From assembly GCA_017504405.1 (NCBI GenBank), contig JAFVRG010000013.1, forward strand, positions 1 through 46,873: 46,873 nucleotides of DNA. The letters are read 5' to 3'. Position 1 is the first letter of the stretch. Every line of letters starts with the position of its first letter. The notes under the pieces were generated by a model. The model was not told where the DNA came from. It ran no database searches and saw only the letters and a program-made list of their open reading frames with translations. Below are positions 7,470-16,019 of the stretch, one piece after another. The position numbers and the translations under genes are program-made. This DNA is from Clostridia bacterium. Its GTDB lineage: Bacteria > Bacillota > Clostridia > Oscillospirales > CAG-272.

Positions 7470-9653
7470 TTATTTTTCAATCATTCCCATATTTTCAAAA
7501 TCGGGGATTATGAAGGGGACAAGCTCGTTTTTATATCCTAAAACGGGGTCGGTTACGTATACCTCCGACTTGCGTGTGCGTCTGGCGCTTGTCTCCTTAT
7601 CCGTCAGCTTGAAATTTTTATCCTTAACACTGACAAAGCCCTCGCCCCTCACGTCCTTGCCGTAACGGTCGGCGAGGTTTATATACTCGTTGTTGTAGTA
7701 GAGAGTTCCCGCATTATAGTTATACTTGTAGGTTCGATAGAGGTAGGGATATTTCTTCTTCCATACAGAGCTTGTTACGTCAACACCCGAAAAATCGTTT
7801 GGATCCTTCGTGTGCACCCTCTTCATAAACAGCGGACGCTTGTTCATATCCATATAGGCGTTGCCCGAATATTTTGCGGTGGGATTGCAGGCGCAGTCGA
7901 TAAAGTAGTTGCTCGACACGCTGACCATACCGCCCATATTGGTGTGAATAACGTCAAAATTGTACGTCCCCTGTGTGTTAACCCTGTAAAATACGTTGGC
8001 GTACGCCGCATTGTATATAGCCTGGTCGTCAAAATAGAGAGCGGTTATTCCAAATCCCTTTGTATACGAGGACATAATGTCGTAGAAGAAGTTGTTGTGA
8101 ATTACGTTTCCAACCTCGGACGGGTCACGTCCCATATAGAATGCGCCCATATCCGATACCTCTTTTACAACGTTGTGTATTCTGTTGTAGGAGATTTCGT
8201 GGTCGTTTCCGTGCAGGTAAATAGCAACCGAGGGTAGATCCTCGATTTCGCAGTGCGTGATTACGTTGCCGACACCCATAACGTTTATAGCGCCCGCATA
8301 GGTGCGGTTTAGGCGGTTGTTGCGTGCAAAATAGCAGTTGTACACCGTATTGTGAGCTGGGGTGAGTGACTTTCGGTCGCCGCCCGAGAGGAGCATACCT
8401 CCCGCACCCGTGTCGTATATTTTACAGTTCACAATCCTGTGATTTTTACCGCCGTTGTTGTTCCAGGCGGCAAATTCATATAGAAATTCGTGCCAGTTGC
8501 CCATATTCCTCGACAGGTTTACAGGAGTGGGCACTCCGCCGTCACGCTCGCCGTGAGCGGTGTGTCTGCCCTCGGGCATAGCCGTTGCGCCGCAGCCTAT
8601 CTGTATTCCGAGAACGCCGAGGTTTCTGAACGTACAGCCCTCAACCGATACGCCGTCGCCCCCCTCGATATAAAGACCGCTGTTGCGTCCGTTTTCAAAG
8701 ATTATACCCTGAATTTTAATATTGGTAGCATTTTCTACCGACATCATAACTCTGTCAAGAGAGGATATCTGTATTAGTGACATCGAGAGATTTTTCTTCG
8801 GATACAGGTAGAGAATATCGTTTTGCGTATCGACGTAGTATTCGCCCGGACGGCTGATTTCTTCAAGCAGATTGAGTATCCTGTAATGGTGTCCGTCGCC
8901 TGCGGTAAAGGAGTAAATGTGCGGGAGCGTTGTAGTGACTGTGGAATCGGCATCGTTTATTTCCTTCAGCTTTATTGCATCGTCAGCATAGCTCGAGCCG
9001 AAATATCCGCAAATATACGCATCGTCTGCACCCTTCCACGCCTTTGCCTTCTCGGAGGGTATCTTTATTTTTGCGGGACGGAGGGTGAAATCCTTGTCAT
9101 ACGGTCTGCTACCCGCATCGACGAGATTTTTTTCGGTAATGTATATAGGCTCCTCGTCACGTCTGGGATAAGAGGTTACGGTATACGTCTCTCCGTCAAC
9201 AAACAGCTCGTTGGGCGCATTTACGTACGCACGGCGGAAGCCTCTCGTGCCGTAGATACCCTTGCTGAGTCTGTACGGCTTGATATTTATTTTGAAAATA
9301 CGCTCACGGGCGTTCATATCAATTATCCTCTTCTTCTCCTCGGTGCTGAGTAGGGTGAGGTCGGACGGGTCGAGCACAGCGCCGCCGTCGAGGATTACCT
9401 CCTCGTCCTCGTATGCACAAATGATGAGGCCGCTGTCCTTTTCGTTCAGCTCAACGGTTGAGGTCAGAAAATATCTGCCGCCTCTTATGAATACAGTGGT
9501 AGGCTCGGTGCTCATTCTCGACATAGCGATAGCCGTGTCAAGGGTTGCAAAGGGGGCATCAAGCGTGCCCTGGTTCTGGTCGTTTCCGTCGGTAGCGACG
9601 AAAAACGCCTTGCGTGCAGGCTCGGTTTTCTTTTTCTTTCCAAACAATGCCAT
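7470..9653 (-). CDS. Parallel beta-helix glycosidase, GH141-like
   Basis: A 727-aa right-handed beta-helix protein. The start FFVATDGNDQNQGTLDAPFA, followed by VFIRGGRYFL and a body of Asn/Gly-rich helix turns (about residues 250-560), is typical of GH141 and related beta-helix enzymes. Known GH141 members include a pectin (RG-II) alpha-L-fucosidase and a xylanase. The frame stays open about 49 codons upstream, but ATG at 9653 is preferred because AAGAGG lies eight bases ahead of it and the family N-terminus begins here. The protein opens MALFGKKKK and has no signal peptide. First gene of the operon with GH95; together they suggest removal of L-fucose or L-galactose from imported glycan fragments. 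A pectate-lyase-like relative remains possible. Confidence 0.75.
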   Translation of the reverse strand: MALFGKKKKTEPARKAFFVATDGNDQNQGTLDAPFATLDTAIAMSRMSTEPTTVFIRGGRYFLTSTVELNEKDSGLIICAYEDEEVILDGGAVLDPSDLTLLSTEEKKRIIDMNARERIFKINIKPYRLSKGIYGTRGFRRAYVNAPNELFVDGETYTVTSYPRRDEEPIYITEKNLVDAGSRPYDKDFTLRPAKIKIPSEKAKAWKGADDAYICGYFGSSYADDAIKLKEINDADSTVTTTLPHIYSFTAGDGHHYRILNLLEEISRPGEYYVDTQNDILYLYPKKNLSMSLIQISSLDRVMMSVENATNIKIQGIIFENGRNSGLYIEGGDGVSVEGCTFRNLGVLGIQIGCGATAMPEGRHTAHGERDGGVPTPVNLSRNMGNWHEFLYEFAAWNNNGGKNHRIVNCKIYDTGAGGMLLSGGDRKSLTPAHNTVYNCYFARNNRLNRTYAGAINVMGVGNVITHCEIEDLPSVAIYLHGNDHEISYNRIHNVVKEVSDMGAFYMGRDPSEVGNVIHNNFFYDIMSSYTKGFGITALYFDDQAIYNAAYANVFYRVNTQGTYNFDVIHTNMGGMVSVSSNYFIDCACNPTAKYSGNAYMDMNKRPLFMKRVHTKDPNDFSGVDVTSSVWKKKYPYLYRTYKYNYNAGTLYYNNEYINLADRYGKDVRGEGFVSVKDKNFKLTDKETSARRTRKSEVYVTDPVLGYKNELVPFIIPDFENMGMIEK

Positions 9654-9692
9654 AAACATTACCTCTTTAAGCGTAATTTTTCGGTTAATACA

Positions 9693-9721
9693 AGTATAAC
9701 ATATCAAAAGGGAAATGGGAA
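9693..9721 (-). promoter_or_regulatory. Promoter of the GH141-like/GH95 operon
   Basis: Minus-strand TTCCCA (9721-9716), 17-base spacer, TATACT (9698-9693). The -35 box is poor, as expected for an activator-dependent promoter. Confidence 0.5.
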
Positions 9722-9764
9722 TACCTTTTGGTAAAAAACTTTTAATAAATTGAAGATAAATATA

Positions 9765-9793
9765 TTTACAAAGCAAATAAAGTATGGTATAAT
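9765..9793 (+). promoter_or_regulatory. Promoter of mtaB-glyS
   Basis: TTTACA (9765-9770), 17-base spacer, perfect TATAAT (9788-9793). It is divergent from the glycosidase operon promoter. Confidence 0.8.
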
Positions 9794-9822
9794 AAGTCAA
9801 TATACGATAAGGGGGTGCTCTT

Positions 9823-11124
9823 ACGTACCGAGTAGGTCTTTATACTTTGGGCTGTAAGGTTTCGCAGTACGAAACCGAGGCTATTGCCGAGAGCTTCTCT
9901 TGTCGGGGCTTCTCTGTGTGCAATTTTGAGGAAGAATGTGACGTATACGTGATAAATACCTGTACCGTCACCGCCGAGAGCGATAGAAAATCCCGTCAGC
10001 TCATCCGCCGTGCGATAAAGAAAAATCCTCAGGCGATAGTTGCGGTGTGCGGCTGCTATTCGCAAACCTCGCCAAACGAAATTGCAAAAATAGACGGTGT
10101 CAGCTATATATGCGGAACGAATGGGAAGCTCGGAATTTGCGATGCGGTAATTCCGATGCTCTCCGAGCGTCCGAGTACGCCTGCCGTTTCGGTTGGCTCT
10201 CTTGACGGCGCACCCTTTGAGAAAATGAGGATAACGCATGCGCCAAGAACCCGTGCGTATATAAAAATCGAGGACGGCTGTGAATGCAGGTGTACCTATT
10301 GCGCCATACCCGGTGCGAGAGGGGACGTGCGCTCCAAGGAGCCCGACGCCGTAATCGGGGAGATAAACACGCTTGTAAAAAACGGCACGTATGAAATCGT
10401 GCTGACGGGTATAGAAACAGCCTCGTACGGCTCCGACCTTGACGGCTTCCGCCTCATTGACTTATTGGAGAGGATAGAGAGGGAAACCGACGTTGGCAGA
10501 ATACGCCTCGGCTCTCTCACCCCCGAAATTCTCAGGACGGATTTTGTTGACAGGGTGTCAAGGCTTAAAAAAATATCACCGCATTTTCATCTGTCGGTGC
10601 AGAGCGGCTGCGACCGCACGCTCGCTATGATGAGGCGCAGATATAACACAAAAATGGCACTTGACGGTATAGACAGACTGCGCTCACAGATGCCGAGCGT
10701 TATGCTCACCGCCGACGTAATGGTGGGATTTCCCGGTGAGAGTGATGCGGATTTTGAAGAGACGGTTGAGTTTTTGCGCCGAGCGAAATTTCTCGATATG
10801 CATATTTTCTCTTATTCGAGAAGAAAAAATACGCCCGCCGCAGATTATCCCGACCAGGTGAGCGAGGATATAAAGGGCGCTCGGTCAAAGAGGCTGTATG
10901 CACTTTGTGACGAAATGAGCAGTCAGCTGCTCGACGGCGTGGTTACAGAGGGACGAGAGATGCAGGTTGTTTTTGAAACCTGCGAGGACGGCTCGTACCT
11001 CGGTCACAGCGCAGAATACATACGGGTGAGGGCAGAGAGCGACACCGACATACGAGGTATGGCGCTCACCGTAACGCCGCTTAGCCGTGACGGAAAAATT
11101 TTGAATTGTAAAATAAAAGGATAA
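9823..11124 (+). CDS. mtaB: tRNA t6A37 methylthiotransferase, apparent ACG start
   Basis: Radical-SAM enzyme that adds a methylthio group to t6A37 of ANN-decoding tRNAs. With the start used here it has 433 aa. The N-terminal cluster cysteines are at about 11 (YTLGCKV), 47 (NTCT) and 78 (VCGCYSQ). The radical-SAM motif CxxxCxxC is at 153-160, and a TRAM-like tail closes the protein. The frame has an in-frame stop at 9808 and no ATG, GTG or TTG until TTG 9847, which would cut off the conserved YTL strand. ACG at 9823 sits seven bases behind AAGGGGG, so ACG initiation, or a point change from ATG, is the best reading. It is followed by glyS after 21 bases. Confidence 0.9.
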   Translation, partial: TYRVGLYTLGCKVSQYETEAIAESFSCRGFSVCNFEEECDVYVINTCTVTAESDRKSRQLIRRAIKKNPQAIVAVCGCYSQTSPNEIAKIDGVSYICGTNGKLGICDAVIPMLSERPSTPAVSVGSLDGAPFEKMRITHAPRTRAYIKIEDGCECRCTYCAIPGARGDVRSKEPDAVIGEINTLVKNGTYEIVLTGIETASYGSDLDGFRLIDLLERIERETDVGRIRLGSLTPEILRTDFVDRVSRLKKISPHFHLSVQSGCDRTLAMMRRRYNTKMALDGIDRLRSQMPSVMLTADVMVGFPGESDADFEETVEFLRRAKFLDMHIFSYSRRKNTPAADYPDQVSEDIKGARSKRLYALCDEMSSQLLDGVVTEGREMQVVFETCEDGSYLGHSAEYIRVRAESDTDIRGMALTVTPLSRDGKILNCKIKG

Positions 11125-11145
11125 TATTTTTTGGGAGACAGAAAA

Positions 11146-12537
11146 ATGGACAACAAGCAGAAAACTATGGACAAAATCGTTGCGCTGTGTAAGGGCAGAG
11201 GATTTATATTCCCCGGCTCCGAGATTTACGGCGGTCTTGCAAACTCTTGGGACTACGGCCCTCTTGGTGTTGAGTTCAAGAACAACGTTAAAAAGGCGTG
11301 GTGGAAGAGATTTGTGCAGGAGTGCAAGTACAACGTAGGACTTGACAGCGCTATCATAATGAACCCCGAGGCATGGGTTGCATCGGGACATGTGGGCGGT
11401 TTCTCCGACCCCCTTATGGATTGCAAGGGCTGTAAGGCACGTCACAGAGCGGATAAGCTCATCGAGGAATACGCATTCCAGAATGGCACAAACGACAACC
11501 CCGCAGGCTGGACCTTTGAGCAAATGGCTGATTTTATCAAGGAGAAGGGCATCGTTTGTCCCGACTGCGGCGGCAACGACTTCACCGATATAAAGAAATT
11601 CAACCTTATGTTCAAAACCTTTATCGGCGTTACCGAGGATTCCACCAACACGGTATATCTTCGCCCCGAAACCGCACAGGGTATATTCGTTAACTTCTCG
11701 AACGTTCAGCGCTCCACGAGAAGGAAGCTGCCCTTCGGCGTATGCCAGATAGGTAAATCCTTCAGAAACGAGATTACCCCCGGTAACTTCACGTTCAGAA
11801 CACGTGAGTTCGAGCAGATGGAGCTTGAATTTTTCTGCAAGCCGGGAACCGACCTCGAATGGTTCAAGTTCTGGAAGGACTACTGCTACAAATTCCTGCT
11901 TGACCTCGGAATGAAGGGCGACAATCTGCGTCTGCGTGACCACGACCCCGAGGAGCTCTGCTTCTATTCCAAGGCAACGACTGACTTTGAATTTCTCTTC
12001 CCGTTCGGCTGGGGCGAGCTGTGGGGTATTGCGGACAGAACCGATTACGACCTCTCTCAGCACGCAAAGCACAGCGGTAAGGATATGACCTATTTTGACC
12101 CCGAAACCAACGAGCACTACACCCCCTACGTTGTAGAGCCCTCTCTCGGCGCTGACCGAGTTGCGCTCGCATTCCTCGTTGATGCGTATGACGAGGAAAC
12201 GGTAGGCGAGGGCGATGTCCGTACCGTGCTGCGTCTGCACCCCGCACTTGCGCCCTTCAAGGCGGCGGTTCTTCCTCTCTCGAAGAAGCTGTCGGAGAAG
12301 GCAGGCGAGATATACGACGAGCTGGCAAAATACTTCCCCGTTGACTTTGACGAAACGGGCTCGATAGGTAAGCGTTATCGCCGTGAGGACGAGATAGGTA
12401 CTCCCTTCTGCATCACCTACGACTTTGATTCCGAGAACGACGGATGCGTAACCGTGCGTGACAGAGATACTATGGAGCAGGTGAGAATCCCCGTATCCGA
12501 GCTTCGTGACTATATCGAAAAAAGACTTGAGTTTTAA
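11146..12537 (+). CDS. glyS: Glycyl-tRNA synthetase, dimeric type
   Basis: Charges tRNA-Gly. At 463 aa it is the single-chain alpha2 class II type (often named GlyQS), not the split GlyQ/GlyS type. Visible parts are the N-terminal [15 protein letters not shown], a possible zinc site (CKGC and CPDC), motif 2 around [21 protein letters not shown], motif 3 around [18 protein letters not shown], and a C-terminal anticodon-binding domain. The start is ATG 11146 with GGGAGA seven bases upstream; an earlier in-frame TTG at 11131 lies before that site and is rejected. It is the second gene after mtaB, and a strong terminator follows. Confidence 0.97.
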   Translation: MDNKQKTMDKIVALCKGRGFIFPGSEIYGGLANSWDYGPLGVEFKNNVKKAWWKRFVQECKYNVGLDSAIIMNPEAWVASGHVGGFSDPLMDCKGCKARHRADKLIEEYAFQNGTNDNPAGWTFEQMADFIKEKGIVCPDCGGNDFTDIKKFNLMFKTFIGVTEDSTNTVYLRPETAQGIFVNFSNVQRSTRRKLPFGVCQIGKSFRNEITPGNFTFRTREFEQMELEFFCKPGTDLEWFKFWKDYCYKFLLDLGMKGDNLRLRDHDPEELCFYSKATTDFEFLFPFGWGELWGIADRTDYDLSQHAKHSGKDMTYFDPETNEHYTPYVVEPSLGADRVALAFLVDAYDEETVGEGDVRTVLRLHPALAPFKAAVLPLSKKLSEKAGEIYDELAKYFPVDFDETGSIGKRYRREDEIGTPFCITYDFDSENDGCVTVRDRDTMEQVRIPVSELRDYIEKRLEF

Positions 12538-12545
12538 ATAAAAAG

Positions 12546-12587
12546 GGCAGGCAAGAAAAGCGAATAGTATCTTGCCTGCCGTTTTTT
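12546..12587 (+). terminator. Intrinsic terminator of mtaB-glyS
   Basis: A perfect 11-base-pair stem (12546-12556 with 12570-12580) followed by G and six T. The ribosome site of the next gene directly follows the T-run, so that gene may be fed by read-through; I see no clear separate promoter in the gap. Confidence 0.9.
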
Positions 12588-12598
12588 AGGAGGATAAT

Positions 12599-14803
12599 AT
12601 GAAAAATCTGACCAATGAGAAAATAGAGAAAAGAATTGACGACCTTTTGGCAAAAATGTCGCTTGAAGAAAAGGTCGGACAGCTTCATTCTATAAACTAC
12701 GGCGGTGAATTCACCGATAAAATAAAAAATTGGCTCAAAAAGGGTGGAGCGGGAGCTATGCTCCTCGTTGACAACGCCCTCGCAGGCGAGGCGGAGGCTG
12801 TCAGAGTCAGCCGTGAGAAAATCAATGAGATGAGGCGCTTTGCGCTTGAAAACTCCCCCTCGAAAATTCCCCTGCTCACCTGCCGTGACGTAATTCACGG
12901 TATGCACACGACCTACCCCATTCCTCTGGCGCAGGCGAGCGCATTCAATCCCGAAATGGTGAGAGAGTGCTACCGTGCTACCGGAGAGGAGGCAAAGGCG
13001 TACGGTGTTGACGTTTCCTTTGCTCCTATGCTCGACGTTTCCCGTGACCCCCGTTGGGGCAGATGTATAGAGGGACCCGGTGAGGACCCGTACGTCGGCG
13101 AGGTTATGGCAAAGGCAATAGTTGACGGCTTTCAGGACGGTGATTTGTCAAAGGACACATCGCTCGGTGCGTGTGCAAAGCACTTTGTAGGCTACGGCGC
13201 ATCGGAGGGCGGCAGAGATTACAACCGTACGGAAATATCCGAATACACCCTGCGTAACGTATATTTGCGTGCTTTTCGCAGTGCGGCTGAGAGCGGTATT
13301 GCCTCTGCAATGAGCTCATTTAACGAAATATCGGGTGTGCCCGCAACCGCTAACCGTCATACTATGCAAGAAATTCTCAAGGACGAGTTTGGCTTTGAGG
13401 GCTTCGTCATTGCTGACTGGCTCGCAATCTATCAGCTTATCCGTCAGGGAGTGGCAGAGGATATTGCCGAGGCGGCAGCGCTTGCAAAGAATGCAGGTCT
13501 TGATATGGATATGGCGGATGACGCATTCGGCGAAAACCTCGTTGCCCTCGTTAACGGGGGAAAGGTATCCGAGGATATAATAAACGATGCAGTACGCCGT
13601 GTCCTGCGAGTCAAATTCGCACTCGGATACTTTGATAAGGACTCCTGCGAGCAGAAAATCGAGTATGATATGGATGCGCACAGAGCCCTCGCACGCAGAA
13701 TGGCAGGCGAGTGTATGGTGCTTCTCAAAAACGAAAACGCAACACTCCCCCTGTCAAAGGATACACCCGTGTATGTGTGCGGACCCTATGCGTTTGACAA
13801 GCGTATAATTAACGGCAGCTGGGCGGCAGACGGCGACCTCTCCTATTCGGTATCGGTTGCCGACGGTATGAGCGCAAAGTCGGATAAGGTGTGTTTCAGC
13901 AACGACAGACGGGAGCTGTCGGTGCAAGACGAAATTTTACGCTTCGCACCCAGAAACGGAAAGCAGACAGTTGTTGTCGTGCTCGGCGAGAGTGATAAGG
14001 TTACGGGTGAAAACCACAGCGTTGAAAGCATCGAGATATCAGCAGGACAGGTTGACCTCGTCAAGAGACTCAAGCGTATGGGCAATACCGTTGTCGGCGT
14101 AGTGCTTGCGGGCAGACCCCTCGCACTCACTGAGGCTGAGCCGTACCTTGATGCAATACTCTGGGGCTGGCATTCGGGCTGTGAAACGGGTAACGCAGTT
14201 GCCGATATAATTTACGGTGACGTCAACCCGTCGGGCAAGCTCGCAATGACTCTCCCCGCAACGACAGGACAGATTCCTCTCTACTACAACGTAACCATGA
14301 GCGGACGCACGAGCGACGCATATTACGGCGGCCGCTTCGTTAACGGGGATGATGAGAAAATCTACGGCTACAACAATATGTATGATGATATGAGCGCTTG
14401 TCCCCTCTACCATTTCGGCTACGGTCTTTCCTATACTACCTTTGAATACGGCGCACCCGTGGTTGATACAGCCGAGCTCTCGCTCGACCAAATCAATTCG
14501 GGCAAGGCGTTTACCGTCAAGGTTAAGGTTAAAAACACAGGCAACCGTGAGGGTAAGGAAACCGTTATGTGTTTTATCAGAGATAAGGTAGCATCAATGA
14601 TGCGCCCGATACGTGAGCTTTGCGCCTTCGAGAAGGTAACACTCGGCACAGGCGAGGAGCGTGAGGTTGAGTTCACTCTCGGATTTAATCAGCTCTCCTT
14701 CTACAATGCAGAGAATAAGCGTGTGGTCGAGCCCGGTAAAATTGAAATCTACACAGGCGCTGACTGCTATGCCGAGGGCAACGTAAACGTAAAGGTAGTC
14801 TGA
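12599..14803 (+). CDS. Glycoside hydrolase family 3, standard domain order
   Basis: A 734-aa BglX-like beta-glycosidase. The barrel comes first (about residues 1-340), with LDVSRDPRWGRCIEGPGEDPY, KHFVGYGASEGGRDYN and nucleophile Asp273 in FVIADWLAI. The alpha/beta sandwich follows (about 370-560), with LGESDKVTGENHSVE as probable acid/base region, then a fibronectin-III-like end after HFGYGLSYTTFEY. The family usually has SDW around the nucleophile; here it is ADW. No signal peptide, unlike periplasmic or secreted BglX, so a cytoplasmic place is likely. ATG start with AGGAGG six bases upstream. It stands apart from the other glycosidases, between glyS and an exonuclease gene; substrate unknown. 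Confidence 0.95.
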   Translation: MKNLTNEKIEKRIDDLLAKMSLEEKVGQLHSINYGGEFTDKIKNWLKKGGAGAMLLVDNALAGEAEAVRVSREKINEMRRFALENSPSKIPLLTCRDVIHGMHTTYPIPLAQASAFNPEMVRECYRATGEEAKAYGVDVSFAPMLDVSRDPRWGRCIEGPGEDPYVGEVMAKAIVDGFQDGDLSKDTSLGACAKHFVGYGASEGGRDYNRTEISEYTLRNVYLRAFRSAAESGIASAMSSFNEISGVPATANRHTMQEILKDEFGFEGFVIADWLAIYQLIRQGVAEDIAEAAALAKNAGLDMDMADDAFGENLVALVNGGKVSEDIINDAVRRVLRVKFALGYFDKDSCEQKIEYDMDAHRALARRMAGECMVLLKNENATLPLSKDTPVYVCGPYAFDKRIINGSWAADGDLSYSVSVADGMSAKSDKVCFSNDRRELSVQDEILRFAPRNGKQTVVVVLGESDKVTGENHSVESIEISAGQVDLVKRLKRMGNTVVGVVLAGRPLALTEAEPYLDAILWGWHSGCETGNAVADIIYGDVNPSGKLAMTLPATTGQIPLYYNVTMSGRTSDAYYGGRFVNGDDEKIYGYNNMYDDMSACPLYHFGYGLSYTTFEYGAPVVDTAELSLDQINSGKAFTVKVKVKNTGNREGKETVMCFIRDKVASMMRPIRELCAFEKVTLGTGEEREVEFTLGFNQLSFYNAENKRVVEPGKIEIYTGADCYAEGNVNVKVV

Positions 14804-14820
14804 TAAAAGGGCTCGCTTAA

Positions 14821-15034
14821 TTTTGAGCAGAAACCGCCGTTTTCGCACTCGTCGGCGTACTCGGTACGACAGAGAGCGAAAACGACGGTAGTAAACAAAA
14901 AAATAAAATGAAATGAAAATCGCAGATTTTCTTACCTTTTGCTTGGTATAATGTCGGATTTTTGTTAAAATAAAGGAGAGGCGCTTTTTGCACCTCACCT
15001 TTTTTGTTTACGGTTATGCCGAAATGAAGCAGCC
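14821..15034 (+). repeat. Dispersed 3'-end repeat, copy 3 (composite)
   Basis: It starts with ttttgagcagaaa, then a hairpin at 14834-14888 whose stem (ccgccgttttcgc with gcgaaaacgacgg) differs in sequence from copies 2 and 4 but still pairs. Then come an AT-rich link, a terminator (aggaga.../...cacctcacc) serving the minus-strand exonuclease gene, and the tttacggttatgccgaaatg module. The short aagcttttttcaaaaagcg motif is missing in this copy. Confidence 0.8.
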
Positions 15035-15039
15035 CTTCA

Positions 15040-15846
15040 TTATTCTTCGACCTTGTAATATAGCGGCAGACGGCTGTTGTACGGCTGGGGGACATATTTC
15101 ACCGAGCCTATTTTCGCACCGCTCACGCCGTATTTCGGGTTATAGCCGAATAAATTTATGTACGAGCCGAGGTCTGGACGCTCGGCATCCATAGCCTTCA
15201 TCACCTCAAATAGGGCGAGGGTATCGTCAATAGCCCTGTGAGAATTTTTAACCTTTCCCGTCAGCTTGTACGCATCAATTGCGTTTTCAAGGCGGTGGGG
15301 GTACTCACGCCTGTCCTTATAAACCGTGAGGGTGTCGAGCATATCGCAATCACACAAAATTCCTGCCGCACCGTGACGGGCAAGCATTCGGTAGAGAAAA
15401 TTCATATCAAATTGCGCATTATGAGCAACGAGCAGGTGGCGGTTGCCCCTGAAAAGCGACAAAAATTCTCTAACTGCCTCGCTCTCGTCAACTCCGTCAC
15501 GCAAAAGCATCTCGTCGGTTATCCCCGTCAGCTTCACAATTTCGGGCGGTATTTTCTCACCCTCGGGCAGCTTTATGAGCAAATCCAGCTCACGCTCTGC
15601 CACCCCACCCCTTTGCGAAAAGAGAACGACGGAGAGCTCTATCACCCTATCCCCCTTGAAATCAAGCCCTGTTGTCTCGGTATCAAAGGCGATGAGAGTG
15701 TCGTATTTTGAGAGCAAATCTGCGAGTGGAGCGCACTCAGCCCGCTCGGAGCGCACCCTGTGTGCGCCGTCAAGCTCGCATCTGCATTCAGGACAAACCT
15801 TCGGGTATCCTGCATATTCCTTTTTACATTTACTGCATATAAACAT
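15040..15846 (-). CDS. DEDDh 3'-5' exonuclease with zinc ribbon
   Basis: A 268-aa protein of the DNA polymerase III epsilon / RNase T exonuclease family. ExoI is AFDTETTGL (about residues 54-62), ExoII is AHNAQFDMNFL (about 141-151), and ExoIII is HRAIDDTL (about 204-211), giving a complete DEDDh set, so activity is expected. Residues 1-25 form a CxxC...CxxC zinc ribbon (CSKC and CPEC), an extra not found in DnaQ. A PolC-like proofreading domain is a close relative, but there is no polymerase here, so a repair or RNA-trimming role is possible. ATG start with AGAGG eight bases upstream. Single gene, divergent from prfC. Confidence 0.9.
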   Translation of the reverse strand: MFICSKCKKEYAGYPKVCPECRCELDGAHRVRSERAECAPLADLLSKYDTLIAFDTETTGLDFKGDRVIELSVVLFSQRGGVAERELDLLIKLPEGEKIPPEIVKLTGITDEMLLRDGVDESEAVREFLSLFRGNRHLLVAHNAQFDMNFLYRMLARHGAAGILCDCDMLDTLTVYKDRREYPHRLENAIDAYKLTGKVKNSHRAIDDTLALFEVMKAMDAERPDLGSYINLFGYNPKYGVSGAKIGSVKYVPQPYNSRLPLYYKVEE

Positions 15847-15939
15847 ATCCGTTACCTCTGTTTTATGTAAAAATTATAAAACAAAATCCGCCATAAGTCA
15901 ATAAAAAATGCAAAAACGCCAATTATTTGCATCTATTAC

Positions 15940-15968
15940 TTGCAAAAGGGCTGTTTTTGTGGTATACT
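15940..15968 (+). promoter_or_regulatory. Promoter of prfC
   Basis: TTGCAA (15940-15945), 17-base spacer, TATACT (15963-15968), about 50 bases ahead of the start codon. Confidence 0.75.
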
Positions 15969-16019
15969 AATGACCGTGTGCGCAGAAATTGCGTAAATCC
16001 AAGGAAAAGGAAAAGAGAA

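Noticed and set aside
10885..12240. Long open frame of 451 codons on the minus strand
   Set aside because: It is antisense to glyS and mtaB, has no domain signature, and arises from the codon bias of the real genes.
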